Assembly (NCBI GenBank): GCA_025927435.1
Contig: JAICLM010000039.1
Span: 1-12,008, forward strand
Source of the DNA: Thermoleophilia bacterium
GTDB lineage: Bacteria; Actinomycetota; Thermoleophilia; Gaiellales; Gaiellaceae
Reading direction: 5' to 3'
DNA length: 12,008 nt
The notes under the pieces are model-generated. The model worked only from the letters and a program-made list of their open reading frames with translations, had not been told where the DNA came from and did no database searches. Both the position numbers and the translations under genes were made by a program. Positions 4,723 through 11,826 of this stretch are shown in pieces. The stretch's first letter is position 1; every line of letters starts with the position of its first letter.

Positions 4723-6987
4723 GGCGTCGGCTCGTTGCAGGAGCCTGTTCACGCGCCGGAGATCTCTCCGCATCTCGCCGCGCTTGACTCCGTGGCCGTT
4801 GTTGAGCTGCTTCTTGATCCTGGCGGCCAGCGCGTCCCGGGCCTGTGCCAGTTGCGCCAGCGCGCTCTGCTCTGCCTGATACGCGCTGTCGTCCGAACTC
4901 GAGCCGGAGGCGAGCGCCTTCGTGTCTGCGATGAGCGTGTCCGTGGCGAACCGGCCGACGCTCGACTCGATCTGGTCGTAGGCGGCGGCGAGCGGCTCCG
5001 TGGCCCTGAGCCCGTGCGGCACGTGCCGCAGGGCCTGCGCGATCACGTGGCCGTCGGACTCGTAGTCGTCCTTCAGGCCGAGCAGATAGAGCATTGTCGG
5101 CCGGATGTCGGTCTCCTCGACCCACGTTCCGACCTGGCTCGCCTGCGGAACCGTGTGCGTCGACTCCGGGTCGCTCGGCTGGTTCCCGTCCGCGGGTTCA
5201 GGCCCGTCGACGCCGTTCACGGCCACGCCCTTGCCGGCCATGCCTACCCAGGTGACGTCGATGTTCGGGCTGTAGTACCCGTGGTCGTAGGCGAAGCTGC
5301 TGTTGATGCTGACGTTCGGGCCCGACGTGGAGAAGAAGTAGTCGGGCTTGGGGAACAGCGTGTACGTCGGGAACCGCAGCGGATCCCGCGTCTGCATGTG
5401 CAGCACCCGCTGCTCGAGCGCACCCGCCTGGTACTGGACGATGGGCTCGTTGTCGACGCCCGAGTACGGGTCGTGCGGGTTCGTCATCGCCGCGGTGTCC
5501 CGTTCGAGCTGACGGACCGCGGGATCGTCCGCGGCCGGATTCCCGTGCACGTAGATCGACGCGCCCTGCGGCTCGATGTCGAACTGCGTGGCCGAGCTGG
5601 GCGTCGTCGACAGCAGGCCGTTGATGTTCGCCTGCAGCTCGCCGAGCTGGCCGGGGCCGTACTGGCACGCGACCGTCACGCCGTCGCAGCCCGCCGGCGT
5701 CGGCTCGGTTGCCCGTCCAACGTTGGCGCCTGCGAACTGGTCGTTCTCCTCCGCGCTGATCACGAAGAGCGTGTTGGCCGGGGTGATCCCGTCCGCGGCA
5801 AGGCGGGCGAAGAACGTCTGGAACGCCTGGTCGTAGTGCTGCGCGTTCGTGACGTAGCACGAGTCGCCGGGGCCGACCGGCCGGCCGGCGGTCGCCGCGT
5901 TCGCGGTCGTGGTGCACCCGACGCGCGTGTCGGACTTCTTCTCGTGCAGGTCGGAGATGTAGCCGTACGTGACCGGGATCCCGGCCTCCTGCATGTCGGC
6001 GACCACGGCGAGACTCTGCGAGGCCACCGGGTTGAAGCCCGAGAAGCCGGCTACCCCGCTGAACGGCTCCCGGATCGTGTTGCCGTCGAGGTCGACGAGG
6101 TTCCCGTCGGCGTCGGTTACCCGGTACCCGTTGTGGAAGGTGTTCGGGCCGCCGCCGATCGCGGGCGCGATGTACTTCGCGCCGAACAGCGCTTGATAGC
6201 CGTGGTAGCCCCGAGGCTCGGTCGGCAGGAGGTCGTCGACCGGGCGGGAGGAATCCGTGCAGAGATCGGCGCCACGCGCGCAGTGGATCGCCTCGCCCAC
6301 GTATTCCGCGACCTCCTTGTCCTTGAAGTTGTCGGGGTCGGCCGCGGTCTCCTGCGCTTCGGGAGAGTCCGCACCGAACGCCGTCGGGACGTCGCCGGCC
6401 GCGTTCTCGAGCACCATGTTGGCGGTCGAGAAGTTGCCGACCGTGCAGCCGGCGCGGGTGAAGGGGACCCACGGCGCCGGCGTGATCCCGCCGCCTGCAT
6501 AGGCCATCGACGGATTCGGGTCGACCGGGTTCGGCGCCGGCGGGTTGGTCTTCGTGTCGATGATCGGCGACGTCCAGTACGTGAACGAGGTTGCCGGATC
6601 CGTCGACCCGTCAGGGTTGTAGACCTTGTACGAGTTCGTGAGCGGCTGACCGTGCCGGTCGCCGTACAGCCCCGTGTAGATCGCGAGGCTGTCGTTTGCC
6701 GTGTGCGCGATCAACGGCGTGTGCGAGTTCGAGAACACCGTGCCGTTCTGCTTCAGGAAGTTGAGCAGGTGCGGCATCTGCTCGAGATCGGACGGCACGT
6801 TCGGGTTGTCCCGCGAGAAGTGGACGTTGTCGAAGACGATGTTGATGACGTGCTGGACGCCGTTCCCGAGGTGACACGGCGGCTTGCCGCCCGCGTCCTT
6901 CGGACCTCCGGCGCCCGCGACCTGGACGGCGACGAGCACGGCGAGTGCGGCGGCTGCGACCACCGCCAGTGCTGTGAGCTTCTTCAT
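4708..6987 (-). CDS. Secreted alkaline-phosphatase-superfamily phosphoesterase (759 aa)
   Basis: Probably an exported metal-dependent hydrolase of the alkaline phosphatase/phosphodiesterase superfamily; the substrate cannot be told. A Sec signal peptide is clear (KK, hydrophobic 5-25, cleavage likely after AGA at about 27); there is no lipobox Cys. The core begins 'HVINIVFDNVH' (46-56, D53 a likely metal ligand). In HTANDSLAIYTGLYGDRHG (95-113), T96 is nine residues before the T of 'TG', as for the Thr nucleophile of phosphodiesterases. Later pieces are TLFVISAEEND (406-416, where many members have a metal-binding Asp-His or Asp-Glu), 'YDHGYYSPNIDVTWVGMAGKG' in parts from 567 (D568, H569), and 'TDIRPTMLYLLGL' (626-638). 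A long insertion (about 120-380) and eight Cys (38, 181, 236, 243, 358, 377, 434, 441) suit an extracellular, disulfide-bonded protein. The last 90 residues form a charged helical tail. A strong Shine-Dalgarno fixes ATG 6987. Confidence 0.82.
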   Translation of the reverse strand: MKKLTALAVVAAAALAVLVAVQVAGAGGPKDAGGKPPCHLGNGVQHVINIVFDNVHFSRDNPNVPSDLEQMPHLLNFLKQNGTVFSNSHTPLIAHTANDSLAIYTGLYGDRHGQPLTNSYKVYNPDGSTDPATSFTYWTSPIIDTKTNPPAPNPVDPNPSMAYAGGGITPAPWVPFTRAGCTVGNFSTANMVLENAAGDVPTAFGADSPEAQETAADPDNFKDKEVAEYVGEAIHCARGADLCTDSSRPVDDLLPTEPRGYHGYQALFGAKYIAPAIGGGPNTFHNGYRVTDADGNLVDLDGNTIREPFSGVAGFSGFNPVASQSLAVVADMQEAGIPVTYGYISDLHEKKSDTRVGCTTTANAATAGRPVGPGDSCYVTNAQHYDQAFQTFFARLAADGITPANTLFVISAEENDQFAGANVGRATEPTPAGCDGVTVACQYGPGQLGELQANINGLLSTTPSSATQFDIEPQGASIYVHGNPAADDPAVRQLERDTAAMTNPHDPYSGVDNEPIVQYQAGALEQRVLHMQTRDPLRFPTYTLFPKPDYFFSTSGPNVSINSSFAYDHGYYSPNIDVTWVGMAGKGVAVNGVDGPEPADGNQPSDPESTHTVPQASQVGTWVEETDIRPTMLYLLGLKDDYESDGHVIAQALRHVPHGLRATEPLAAAYDQIESSVGRFATDTLIADTKALASGSSSDDSAYQAEQSALAQLAQARDALAARIKKQLNNGHGVKRGEMRRDLRRVNRLLQRADALAGS

Positions 6988-6991
6988 CGAT

Positions 6992-7000
6992 CTCCCCCCT
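6992..7000 (-). promoter_or_regulatory. Strong Shine-Dalgarno of the phosphoesterase gene
   Basis: On the minus strand AGGGGGGAG ends about 4-6 nt before ATG 6987. It is the most G-rich ribosome-binding site in the window and contrasts with the leaderless-looking starts of most neighbours. It fixes the start so that a complete signal peptide is encoded. Confidence 0.7.
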
Positions 7001-7008
7001 CTGTTGCG

Positions 7009-7014
7009 GTTATG
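7009..7014 (-). promoter_or_regulatory. Possible -10 of the phosphoesterase gene
   Basis: CATAAC on the minus strand matches -10 consensus at 4 of 6 positions and would give a leader of about 15-20 nt that includes the Shine-Dalgarno. No convincing -35 is seen 16-18 nt further upstream. Read-through from trpS, 129 bp upstream on the same strand, is the alternative. Confidence 0.3.
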
Positions 7015-7063
7015 ACCAGCCGCAGTAGGCGGGACGAGCCTCGCGACAACCGCCGGCGCATGG

Positions 7064-7081
7064 GCGTCGCCGTGGTGACGC
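7064..7081 (-). terminator. Weak hairpin between trpS and the phosphoesterase gene
   Basis: GCGTC (7064-7068) pairs with GACGC (7077-7081), extendable inward by one G-T and one C-G pair around a 4-nt loop. It has no T-tract on the minus strand. It lies about 36 bp past the trpS stop, in the 129-bp gap, and could end the trpS message or be chance in GC-rich DNA. Confidence 0.2.
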
Positions 7082-7116
7082 GGTCGAGACGAAGCTGTGA
7101 CCCGCTCGCCGGAGCC

Positions 7117-8166
7117 TTACAAACCGCGCGGCCGCGCTGCGCCGAAGAGGCGCCCGGGCCCGGCGTTGACGAAGCCCATGCGCTCGTACATCGCCTCGAG
7201 CGTGGGCTCGCTCGCGCGCCGTGCCTTCTCCGCGCCGACCGCGAGCAGCCGCTGCAGCTCCCGCTCGTCGCCGCGTAGCGCCTCGAAGCGCTCCTGGATG
7301 GGGGCCAGCAGCGTGACGACCGCCTCGCCGACCGCTTCCTTGAACTGGCCGTAGCCGGCGCCGTCGAAGCTCTGCTCGAGCGCGTCGATCGGCTCGCCGG
7401 TGGCGACGTTCATGATCTCGAGCAGGTTGGAGACGCCGGGCTTCTCCTTCGGGTCGTACCGCACCTCGCGGCCCGAGTCGGTGACCGCGGACTTGAACTT
7501 CTTGCGGATCGTGTCGGGCGTGTCGGTCAGGTAGACGGCGCCCTGCTCGGAGGAGAGGGTCGTCGACATCTTGCTCGTCGGATCCTGCAGGTCCATGACC
7601 CGCCCTCCGACCTCGGGGAACTTCCCATCCGGCAGGCGGAACGTCTCGCCGTAGCGGTAGTTGAACCGCTCCGCGATGTCGCGGGCGAGCTCGAGGTGCT
7701 GCCGCTGATCGTCGCCGATCGGCACGAGATCGGTCTGGTAGAGGAGGATGTCGCCCGCCATCAGGACGGGATAGGTGAACAGTCCCGCCGACACGAACTC
7801 GTGCCGGTCGGACTTCTCCTTGAACTGCGTCATGCGACCCAACTGGCCGTAGCTGGCTACAGCCGACAGCAGCCACGCCGCCTCGGCGTGCGCCGTCACG
7901 TGGCTCTGGCAAAAAACCGTCGAGCGCTCCGAGTCGAGCCCGGTGGCGAACAACATCGCTGCGACGTCGAGCGTCGAGTCGCGCAGCTCGGCCGGGTCGT
8001 ACTCGACCGTGATCGAGTGCAGGTCCACGATGCAGAAGAACGCGTCGTGCGTCTCCTGTGTCTGGGCGTACTGGCGAAAGCCGCCGCTGTAGTTGCCGAG
8101 CGTCTTCCGGCCGGTCGGCTGGATGCCCGAGAAGACGCGGGGCTTGTTGTCGGCGTTGGCGGCCAT
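7117..8166 (-). CDS. trpS: Tryptophanyl-tRNA synthetase
   Basis: TrpS charges tRNA-Trp with tryptophan using ATP in the cytoplasm. The 349-residue protein is a complete class I synthetase: 'RVFSGIQPTGRKTLGNYSGG' spans 10-29, with the HIGH-type motif T-L-G-N at 22-25 (TIGN is normal in TrpRS). It also has 'CIVDLHSIT' (45-53), AGLFTYPVLMAGDILLYQTD (127-146, D139 in the Trp-recognition position), VPIGDDQRQHLELARDIAERFN (148-169), and the second signature as K-M-S-T-T at 199-203 instead of KMSKS. Most of the C-terminal half is the helical anticodon-binding domain. ATG 8166 has no Shine-Dalgarno; a -10-like CAGAAT lies 8 nt upstream. It is divergent from aroF with a 28-bp gap. The window is consistent with one functional TrpRS; a second copy elsewhere cannot be excluded. 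Confidence 0.96.
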   Translation of the reverse strand: MAANADNKPRVFSGIQPTGRKTLGNYSGGFRQYAQTQETHDAFFCIVDLHSITVEYDPAELRDSTLDVAAMLFATGLDSERSTVFCQSHVTAHAEAAWLLSAVASYGQLGRMTQFKEKSDRHEFVSAGLFTYPVLMAGDILLYQTDLVPIGDDQRQHLELARDIAERFNYRYGETFRLPDGKFPEVGGRVMDLQDPTSKMSTTLSSEQGAVYLTDTPDTIRKKFKSAVTDSGREVRYDPKEKPGVSNLLEIMNVATGEPIDALEQSFDGAGYGQFKEAVGEAVVTLLAPIQERFEALRGDERELQRLLAVGAEKARRASEPTLEAMYERMGFVNAGPGRLFGAARPRGL

Positions 8167-8168
8167 GA

Positions 8169-8188
8169 CACGTGATTCTGCCTAAGCT
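8169..8188. promoter_or_regulatory. Back-to-back divergent promoters of trpS and aroF
   Basis: In the 28-bp gap the minus strand has CAGAAT (plus positions 8175-8180), 8 nt before the trpS ATG. The plus strand has TAAGCT (8183-8188), 6 nt before the aroF ATG. Only 2 bp separate the hexamers. A minus-strand TTGCCA (plus 8196-8201, 5 of 6 to the -35 consensus) lies inside aroF codon 1-3 but with a short 15-nt spacer. A perfect palindrome CACGTG (8169-8174) sits at the presumed trpS start region. No Shine-Dalgarno is present for either gene. Confidence 0.45.
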
Positions 8189-8194
8189 GTTCCG

Positions 8195-9235
8195 ATGGCA
8201 ATCACCGGCGCACCCGAGCTCCTGATCGTGATGGGCGCGAGCGCCACCCAGGACCAGGTGGACGAGGTCGTCGCGCGGCTCGACGAGGCCGGCTGCTCGG
8301 CCCTCGTCACGCCCGGTCGCGAGGCGACCGTGATCGGCGCGATCGGCGAGCGCGAGCTGCTCGCCACGTTGCCACTCGAGGGTTTCGCCGGCGTCGAGCA
8401 GGTGCTGCCGATCCTCAAGCCGTACAAGCTCGTTTCCCGCGAGCTGTCCCCGGACCCGACCGTGATCGAGGCGCGCGGCCGCCGCATCGGCGACGGCTAT
8501 TTCGGCTTCATCGCCGGCCCGTGCACGGTCGAGACACGGGATCAGACCCTGGAGACGGCCCGCGCCGTGGCCGCCGAGGGCGTGACGATGCTGCGCGGCG
8601 GCGCCTTCAAGCCACGCACTTCGCCGTACGCCTTCCAGGGGCTCGGCGACGAGGCGCTCGAGATCCTGGAGGAAGCCCGCGCCGAGACCGGGCTCCCGCT
8701 GGTCACGGAGCTCATGGACCCGCGGCATGTCGAGGCGGTCGTCGACGCGGCCGACGTGATCCAGATCGGCGCCCGCAACATGTCGAATTTCTCGCTCCTG
8801 TCCGAGGTCGGCCGCGCGCCCAAGCCCGTCCTCCTCAAGCGCGGGCTGTCCTCGACGGTCGAGGACCTCTTGATGGCCGCCGAGTACATCGTCAAGGAGG
8901 GGAACTCCGAGGTGATCCTTTGCGAGCGGGGAATCAAGACGTTCGAGACGGCGACGAGGTTCACGCTCGACATCGGTGCGATCCCGGTGCTCAAGCAGGA
9001 GACCCACCTGCCCGTGATCGTCGACCCGTCCCATCCGGCGGGCCGGCGCGACCTGGTGTTGCCGCTCGCGCGGGCGGCGGTCGCGGCGGGAGCCGACGGG
9101 ATCATCGTCGAGGTGCACCCGCGCCCCGAGGAGGCGCTGTGCGACGCGGCGCAGCAGATCCCGACCTCCGAATTCGGCGACTTCGCCGACGAGATCCGCG
9201 CGCTCGCGTCCCTCATGGGCCGCACGATCGGTTGA
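8195..9235 (+). CDS. aroF: 3-deoxy-D-arabino-heptulosonate 7-phosphate (DAHP) synthase, type I beta with regulatory domain
   Basis: This enzyme condenses phosphoenolpyruvate and erythrose 4-phosphate to DAHP, the committed step of the shikimate pathway. The 346-residue protein has an N-terminal ferredoxin-like domain of about 70 residues (LLIVMGASATQDQVDEVVARL...), the feedback-binding domain of the Thermotoga-type enzyme. A TIM barrel follows: GPC with metal ligand C110, GGAFKPRTSPYAFQG (135-149), 'QIGARNMSNF' (190-199), 'LLKRG' (213-217), 'CERGIKTFE' (243-251), DPSHPAGRR (277-285, H280 a metal ligand), 'DGIIVEVHP' (301-309, E306) and D317. All catalytic and metal residues I can place are present. 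ATG 8195 keeps the whole regulatory domain. aroA starts at its stop codon (TTGA). Feedback by Tyr or Phe is likely from the family but not shown here. Confidence 0.95.
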   Translation: MAITGAPELLIVMGASATQDQVDEVVARLDEAGCSALVTPGREATVIGAIGERELLATLPLEGFAGVEQVLPILKPYKLVSRELSPDPTVIEARGRRIGDGYFGFIAGPCTVETRDQTLETARAVAAEGVTMLRGGAFKPRTSPYAFQGLGDEALEILEEARAETGLPLVTELMDPRHVEAVVDAADVIQIGARNMSNFSLLSEVGRAPKPVLLKRGLSSTVEDLLMAAEYIVKEGNSEVILCERGIKTFETATRFTLDIGAIPVLKQETHLPVIVDPSHPAGRRDLVLPLARAAVAAGADGIIVEVHPRPEEALCDAAQQIPTSEFGDFADEIRALASLMGRTIG

Positions 9236-10509
9236 GAGTAGAACCGGCGGCTGCGCTCGTGGGGCACGTCGTCGTGCCCGGGGACAAGTCGATCTCGCAC
9301 CGGGCCGTCCTGATCGGCGCGCTCGGCGAGGGGCAGACGGGCGTGCACGGCTTCGGCCGTTCCGGCGACACGCAGGCGAGCGTGGATGCGGTGCGCTCCC
9401 TCGGGGTCGAGGTCGAGGACGTTGCCGACGACGAGCTCGTCGTGCACGGCGCGGGCCTGCGCGGCCTGCGCGCCGGCCCGGTCGACTGTCGAAACGCCGG
9501 GACGCTGATGCGCCTGCTCACCGGCGTCCTCGCGGGACAGGAGGGCGAGTTCACACTCACCGGCGACGAGTCGCTGACCCCGCGGCCGATGGAGCGGGTC
9601 GCGGCGCCGCTCCGCCGTATGGGTGCGGTCGTGGAGACGACCGACGGACATGCACCCCTCGTCGTCCGCGGCTCGGGCGCGCTCCGCGGGATCGAGATCG
9701 AGCCCGAGGTGGCGAGCGCCCAGGTGAAGTCGGCGATTCTCCTCGCCGGTCTCAACGCCGACGCCCCGACCACCGTCGTCGAGCGGATCCCGACCCGCGA
9801 CCACACCGAGCGCATGCTCGAGGCTGCGGGAGCCCGCGTGCGCCGCAGCGCGTCATCGGTCACCATCGACCCGACGGGCGCGCTGCGCCTCGAGGAGGTG
9901 GTCGTGCCGGGCGACTTCTCGTCGGCTGCGCCGTTGCTCGTAGCCGCGGCGCTCGTGCCGGGGAGCGACCTCACGATCCACGACCTCGGCGTCAACCCGC
10001 GGCGCACCGGTCTGCTCGACGTACTCGAGCGGATGGGCGCGCGCGTCTCCGTCTTCGAGCGTCGCCGTGAGGGCGGGGAGCCGATCGCCTCCGTGCAGGT
10101 CCAGCCGGGAGAGCTGGTCGCGACGGAGATCGAAGCCCCCGAGGTGCCGGGGCTCGTCGACGAGCTGCCGCTCGTCGCGCTGCTCGCCTCACATGCGCGC
10201 GGCGAGACTCGCGTCTCGGGCGCGGCAGAGCTGCGCGTGAAGGAGAGCGACCGCATCGAGGCGGTGACCGACGGCCTGCGGACGCTCGGCGCGCGGATCC
10301 ACTCGCTTCCCGACGGCTGGACGGTGACGGGAGTCCCGGCGCGATTGCGCGGCGGTCGCGTCGACGCGCGCGGCGACCACCGGATCGCCATGCTCGGCGC
10401 CGTCGCCGGCCTCGCCTCGCGCGAGGGTGTCGCGATCGAGGGCGCCGACACGGCAGCTATAAGCTTCCCCGGCTTCTACGACCTGCTGGAGTCGGTGACG
10501 AGGCGGTAA
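9232..10509 (+). CDS. aroA: 3-phosphoshikimate 1-carboxyvinyltransferase (EPSP synthase)
   Basis: AroA joins phosphoenolpyruvate to shikimate 3-phosphate, giving EPSP. The start is most likely TTG 9232, overlapping the aroF stop as TTGA, because it yields MRVEPAAALVGHVVVPGDKS, the normal family N-terminus, and 425 residues. GTG 9259 would cut this strand short. Motifs: K19-S20 and R24 in PGDKSISHRA, N-A-G-T-L-M-R (88-94), LTGDESLTPRPMERVAAPLR (109-128), then 'QVKSAILLAGLNADAPTTV', 'TRDHTERML', 'GDFSSAAPLLVAAALVPGSD', 'RVKESDRIEA' and 'GDHRIAML'. The QVKSA/LAGLN and GDFSSAA forms recall class II enzymes. However, the PEP-site Gly (G90, like E. coli G96) is kept, where the CP4-type enzymes have Ala. 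tyrA, often found between aroF and aroA, is absent. Confidence 0.95.
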   Translation: MRVEPAAALVGHVVVPGDKSISHRAVLIGALGEGQTGVHGFGRSGDTQASVDAVRSLGVEVEDVADDELVVHGAGLRGLRAGPVDCRNAGTLMRLLTGVLAGQEGEFTLTGDESLTPRPMERVAAPLRRMGAVVETTDGHAPLVVRGSGALRGIEIEPEVASAQVKSAILLAGLNADAPTTVVERIPTRDHTERMLEAAGARVRRSASSVTIDPTGALRLEEVVVPGDFSSAAPLLVAAALVPGSDLTIHDLGVNPRRTGLLDVLERMGARVSVFERRREGGEPIASVQVQPGELVATEIEAPEVPGLVDELPLVALLASHARGETRVSGAAELRVKESDRIEAVTDGLRTLGARIHSLPDGWTVTGVPARLRGGRVDARGDHRIAMLGAVAGLASREGVAIEGADTAAISFPGFYDLLESVTRR

Positions 10510-10513
10510 CACG

Positions 10514-11146
10514 ATGGTGGTGGCGATCGACGGGCCCGCCGGCGCGGGCAAGAGCACGGTGGCGCGCGCGCTCGCGGAGCGCCTCGGCTTCCGCTACCTC
10601 GACACCGGCGCGATGTACCGGGCGCTCACCTGGCTCGCGATGAAGCGCGGGCTCGACCTGGGTGACGCGGGGGCCCTGGCGGATCTGGCGCGCGAGCAGC
10701 CCGTCCTCTTTTCCGAGGACGGCCGCGTCTGGATCGGCGGAACCGACATCACGTCGTCGATCCGGGAAACCCGGGTCGACCGGATGGTGCCGGTCGTGGC
10801 GCGCCACCACCCCGTGCGCGAGGTGATGCGCGAGCGGCAGCGCGAGCTCGGGCGCGACGGCGACGTCGTGATCGAGGGACGTGACATCGGCACGGTCGTC
10901 GCCCCCGACGCCGCGGTGAAGGTGTTCCTGGTGGCCGACCGCGAGGAGCGGGCCAAGCGGCGCATCGCCGAGCGCCCCGGCATCGGCGCCGACGCCCTCG
11001 CCACCGACCTGCGCCTCCGCGACGAGAGCGACGCAGCGAGGATGCAACCCGCCCCGGACGCGACCGAGATCGACACGACGAATTTGGAGGTCGAGGACGT
11101 CGTCGACCGGATCGAGGCGCTCGTCCGCGAACGCTCGGCAGCGTGA
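10514..11146 (+). CDS. cmk: Cytidylate kinase
   Basis: Cmk phosphorylates CMP and dCMP with ATP, feeding CTP and dCTP synthesis. The 210-residue protein has the P-loop G-P-A-G-A-G-K-S-T at 7-15, 'YLDTGAMYRAL' (29-39), the CMP-binding insert with 'DITSSIRETRVDRMVPVVA', EGRDIGTVVAPDAAVKVFL (119-137), a lid Arg pair ('ERAKRR'), and 'DATEIDTTNLEVEDVV' near the end. It is slightly shorter than many homologues because the lid/C-terminal helix region is compact. ATG 10514 is 4 bp after aroA; GAGG at 10500-10503 is a plausible Shine-Dalgarno about 10 nt upstream. GTG 10517 is a minor alternative. The stop overlaps the plsC start as GTGA. Confidence 0.96.
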   Translation: MVVAIDGPAGAGKSTVARALAERLGFRYLDTGAMYRALTWLAMKRGLDLGDAGALADLAREQPVLFSEDGRVWIGGTDITSSIRETRVDRMVPVVARHHPVREVMRERQRELGRDGDVVIEGRDIGTVVAPDAAVKVFLVADREERAKRRIAERPGIGADALATDLRLRDESDAARMQPAPDATEIDTTNLEVEDVVDRIEALVRERSAA

Positions 11147-11826
11147 ACGCCCACGACGCCATCTGGCTGGTCGGCCGCCCGGTGCTGGGAGGCTCGGCGG
11201 CTCTTGCGACGCGGCTCCACTCGCACGGCGCCGACCGAATCCCCACCAGCGGGGGCGTCGTCCTTGCGTTCAACCACTTCAGCTGGATCGACATCCCCTG
11301 CTTCGGCTGGGTCTGCCGGCGCAACCTCTACTTCCTGGCCAAGGTCGAGGCGCACGGCGTGCCGGGGCTCGGGCAGCTGATCCGTAGCTTCGGGACGCTG
11401 TCGGTGCGGCGCGGCGAGTCGGACCGCGAGGCCGTGCGGCAGATGCGGGAGGTCGTGCGCGACGGCAACGCCCTCGGCGTCTTCGTCGAGGGAACCCGCC
11501 AGCGCAACGGCGTCCCCGGGCACGTGCAGCCGGGCGCGGCGATGGTCGCGGTGCAGGAGGGCGTGCCGGTCGTCTGCGGGGCGATCCACGGCTCGCAGCG
11601 CTGGAAGCTCGGCAACTTCGCGCCGGTCTCGATCGCGTGGAGCGAGCCGATGAGCTTCGACGGTCTCCCAAGAGGCGGCAAGGGATACCGCGAGGCGTCG
11701 GGGCAGATCGAGGCGGAGCTTCACCGGCTCTGGGCCTGGCTGCGCGACCTGCACGAGGCCGGCCGGCCGCGTCACGCGGTGCCGCCGACGCGGGACGACG
11801 CCGCACCGGTCACGCTTCCGGCGTGA
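11143..11826 (+). CDS. plsC: 1-acyl-sn-glycerol-3-phosphate acyltransferase, PlsC family
   Basis: PlsC-type enzymes acylate lysophosphatidic acid to phosphatidic acid at the cytoplasmic membrane. The 227-residue protein has motif I N-H-F-S-W-I-D (44-50; catalytic H45 and D50 in the H-x4-D arrangement), motif II 'SFGTLSVRRGESDREAV' (82-98), motif III F-V-E-G-T-R (114-119, Val replacing the common Pro) and a motif IV-like hydrophobic strand VPVVCGAIHG (131-140). There is no strong membrane helix; a hydrophobic patch around 5-22 could anchor it. The C-terminal 25 residues are Pro/Arg/Ala-rich and probably flexible. GTG 11143 overlaps the cmk stop and its own stop overlaps der as GTGA. Placement between cmk and der is common; exact acyl-acceptor specificity is not shown. 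Confidence 0.92.
   Translation: MNAHDAIWLVGRPVLGGSAALATRLHSHGADRIPTSGGVVLAFNHFSWIDIPCFGWVCRRNLYFLAKVEAHGVPGLGQLIRSFGTLSVRRGESDREAVRQMREVVRDGNALGVFVEGTRQRNGVPGHVQPGAAMVAVQEGVPVVCGAIHGSQRWKLGNFAPVSIAWSEPMSFDGLPRGGKGYREASGQIEAELHRLWAWLRDLHEAGRPRHAVPPTRDDAAPVTLPA

Noticed and set aside
4735..7278. 847-aa open frame on the plus strand opposite the phosphoesterase gene
   Set aside because: Its translation is Arg/Val/Asp-rich with no recognisable domain and mirrors the codon bias of the minus-strand gene, which has a signal peptide, Shine-Dalgarno and family motifs. It is a GC-rich shadow.
7911..7916. Run of six A (T6 on the coding strand) inside trpS as a possible slippage site
   Set aside because: The frame is intact on both sides and encodes conserved TrpS residues (TVFCQSHV); a slip would only truncate the enzyme, and nothing downstream suggests programmed use.
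7010..9118. 702-aa minus-strand frame crossing trpS and aroF
   Set aside because: It runs antisense to aroF and out of frame through trpS, both of which are complete and motif-rich. Composition is low-complexity Arg/Asp/Ala.
8521..9231. Upstream in-frame extension of aroA as a fused protein
   Set aside because: The stretch is an out-of-frame reading of aroF with Arg/Gly-rich composition; the family N-terminus begins at 9232.
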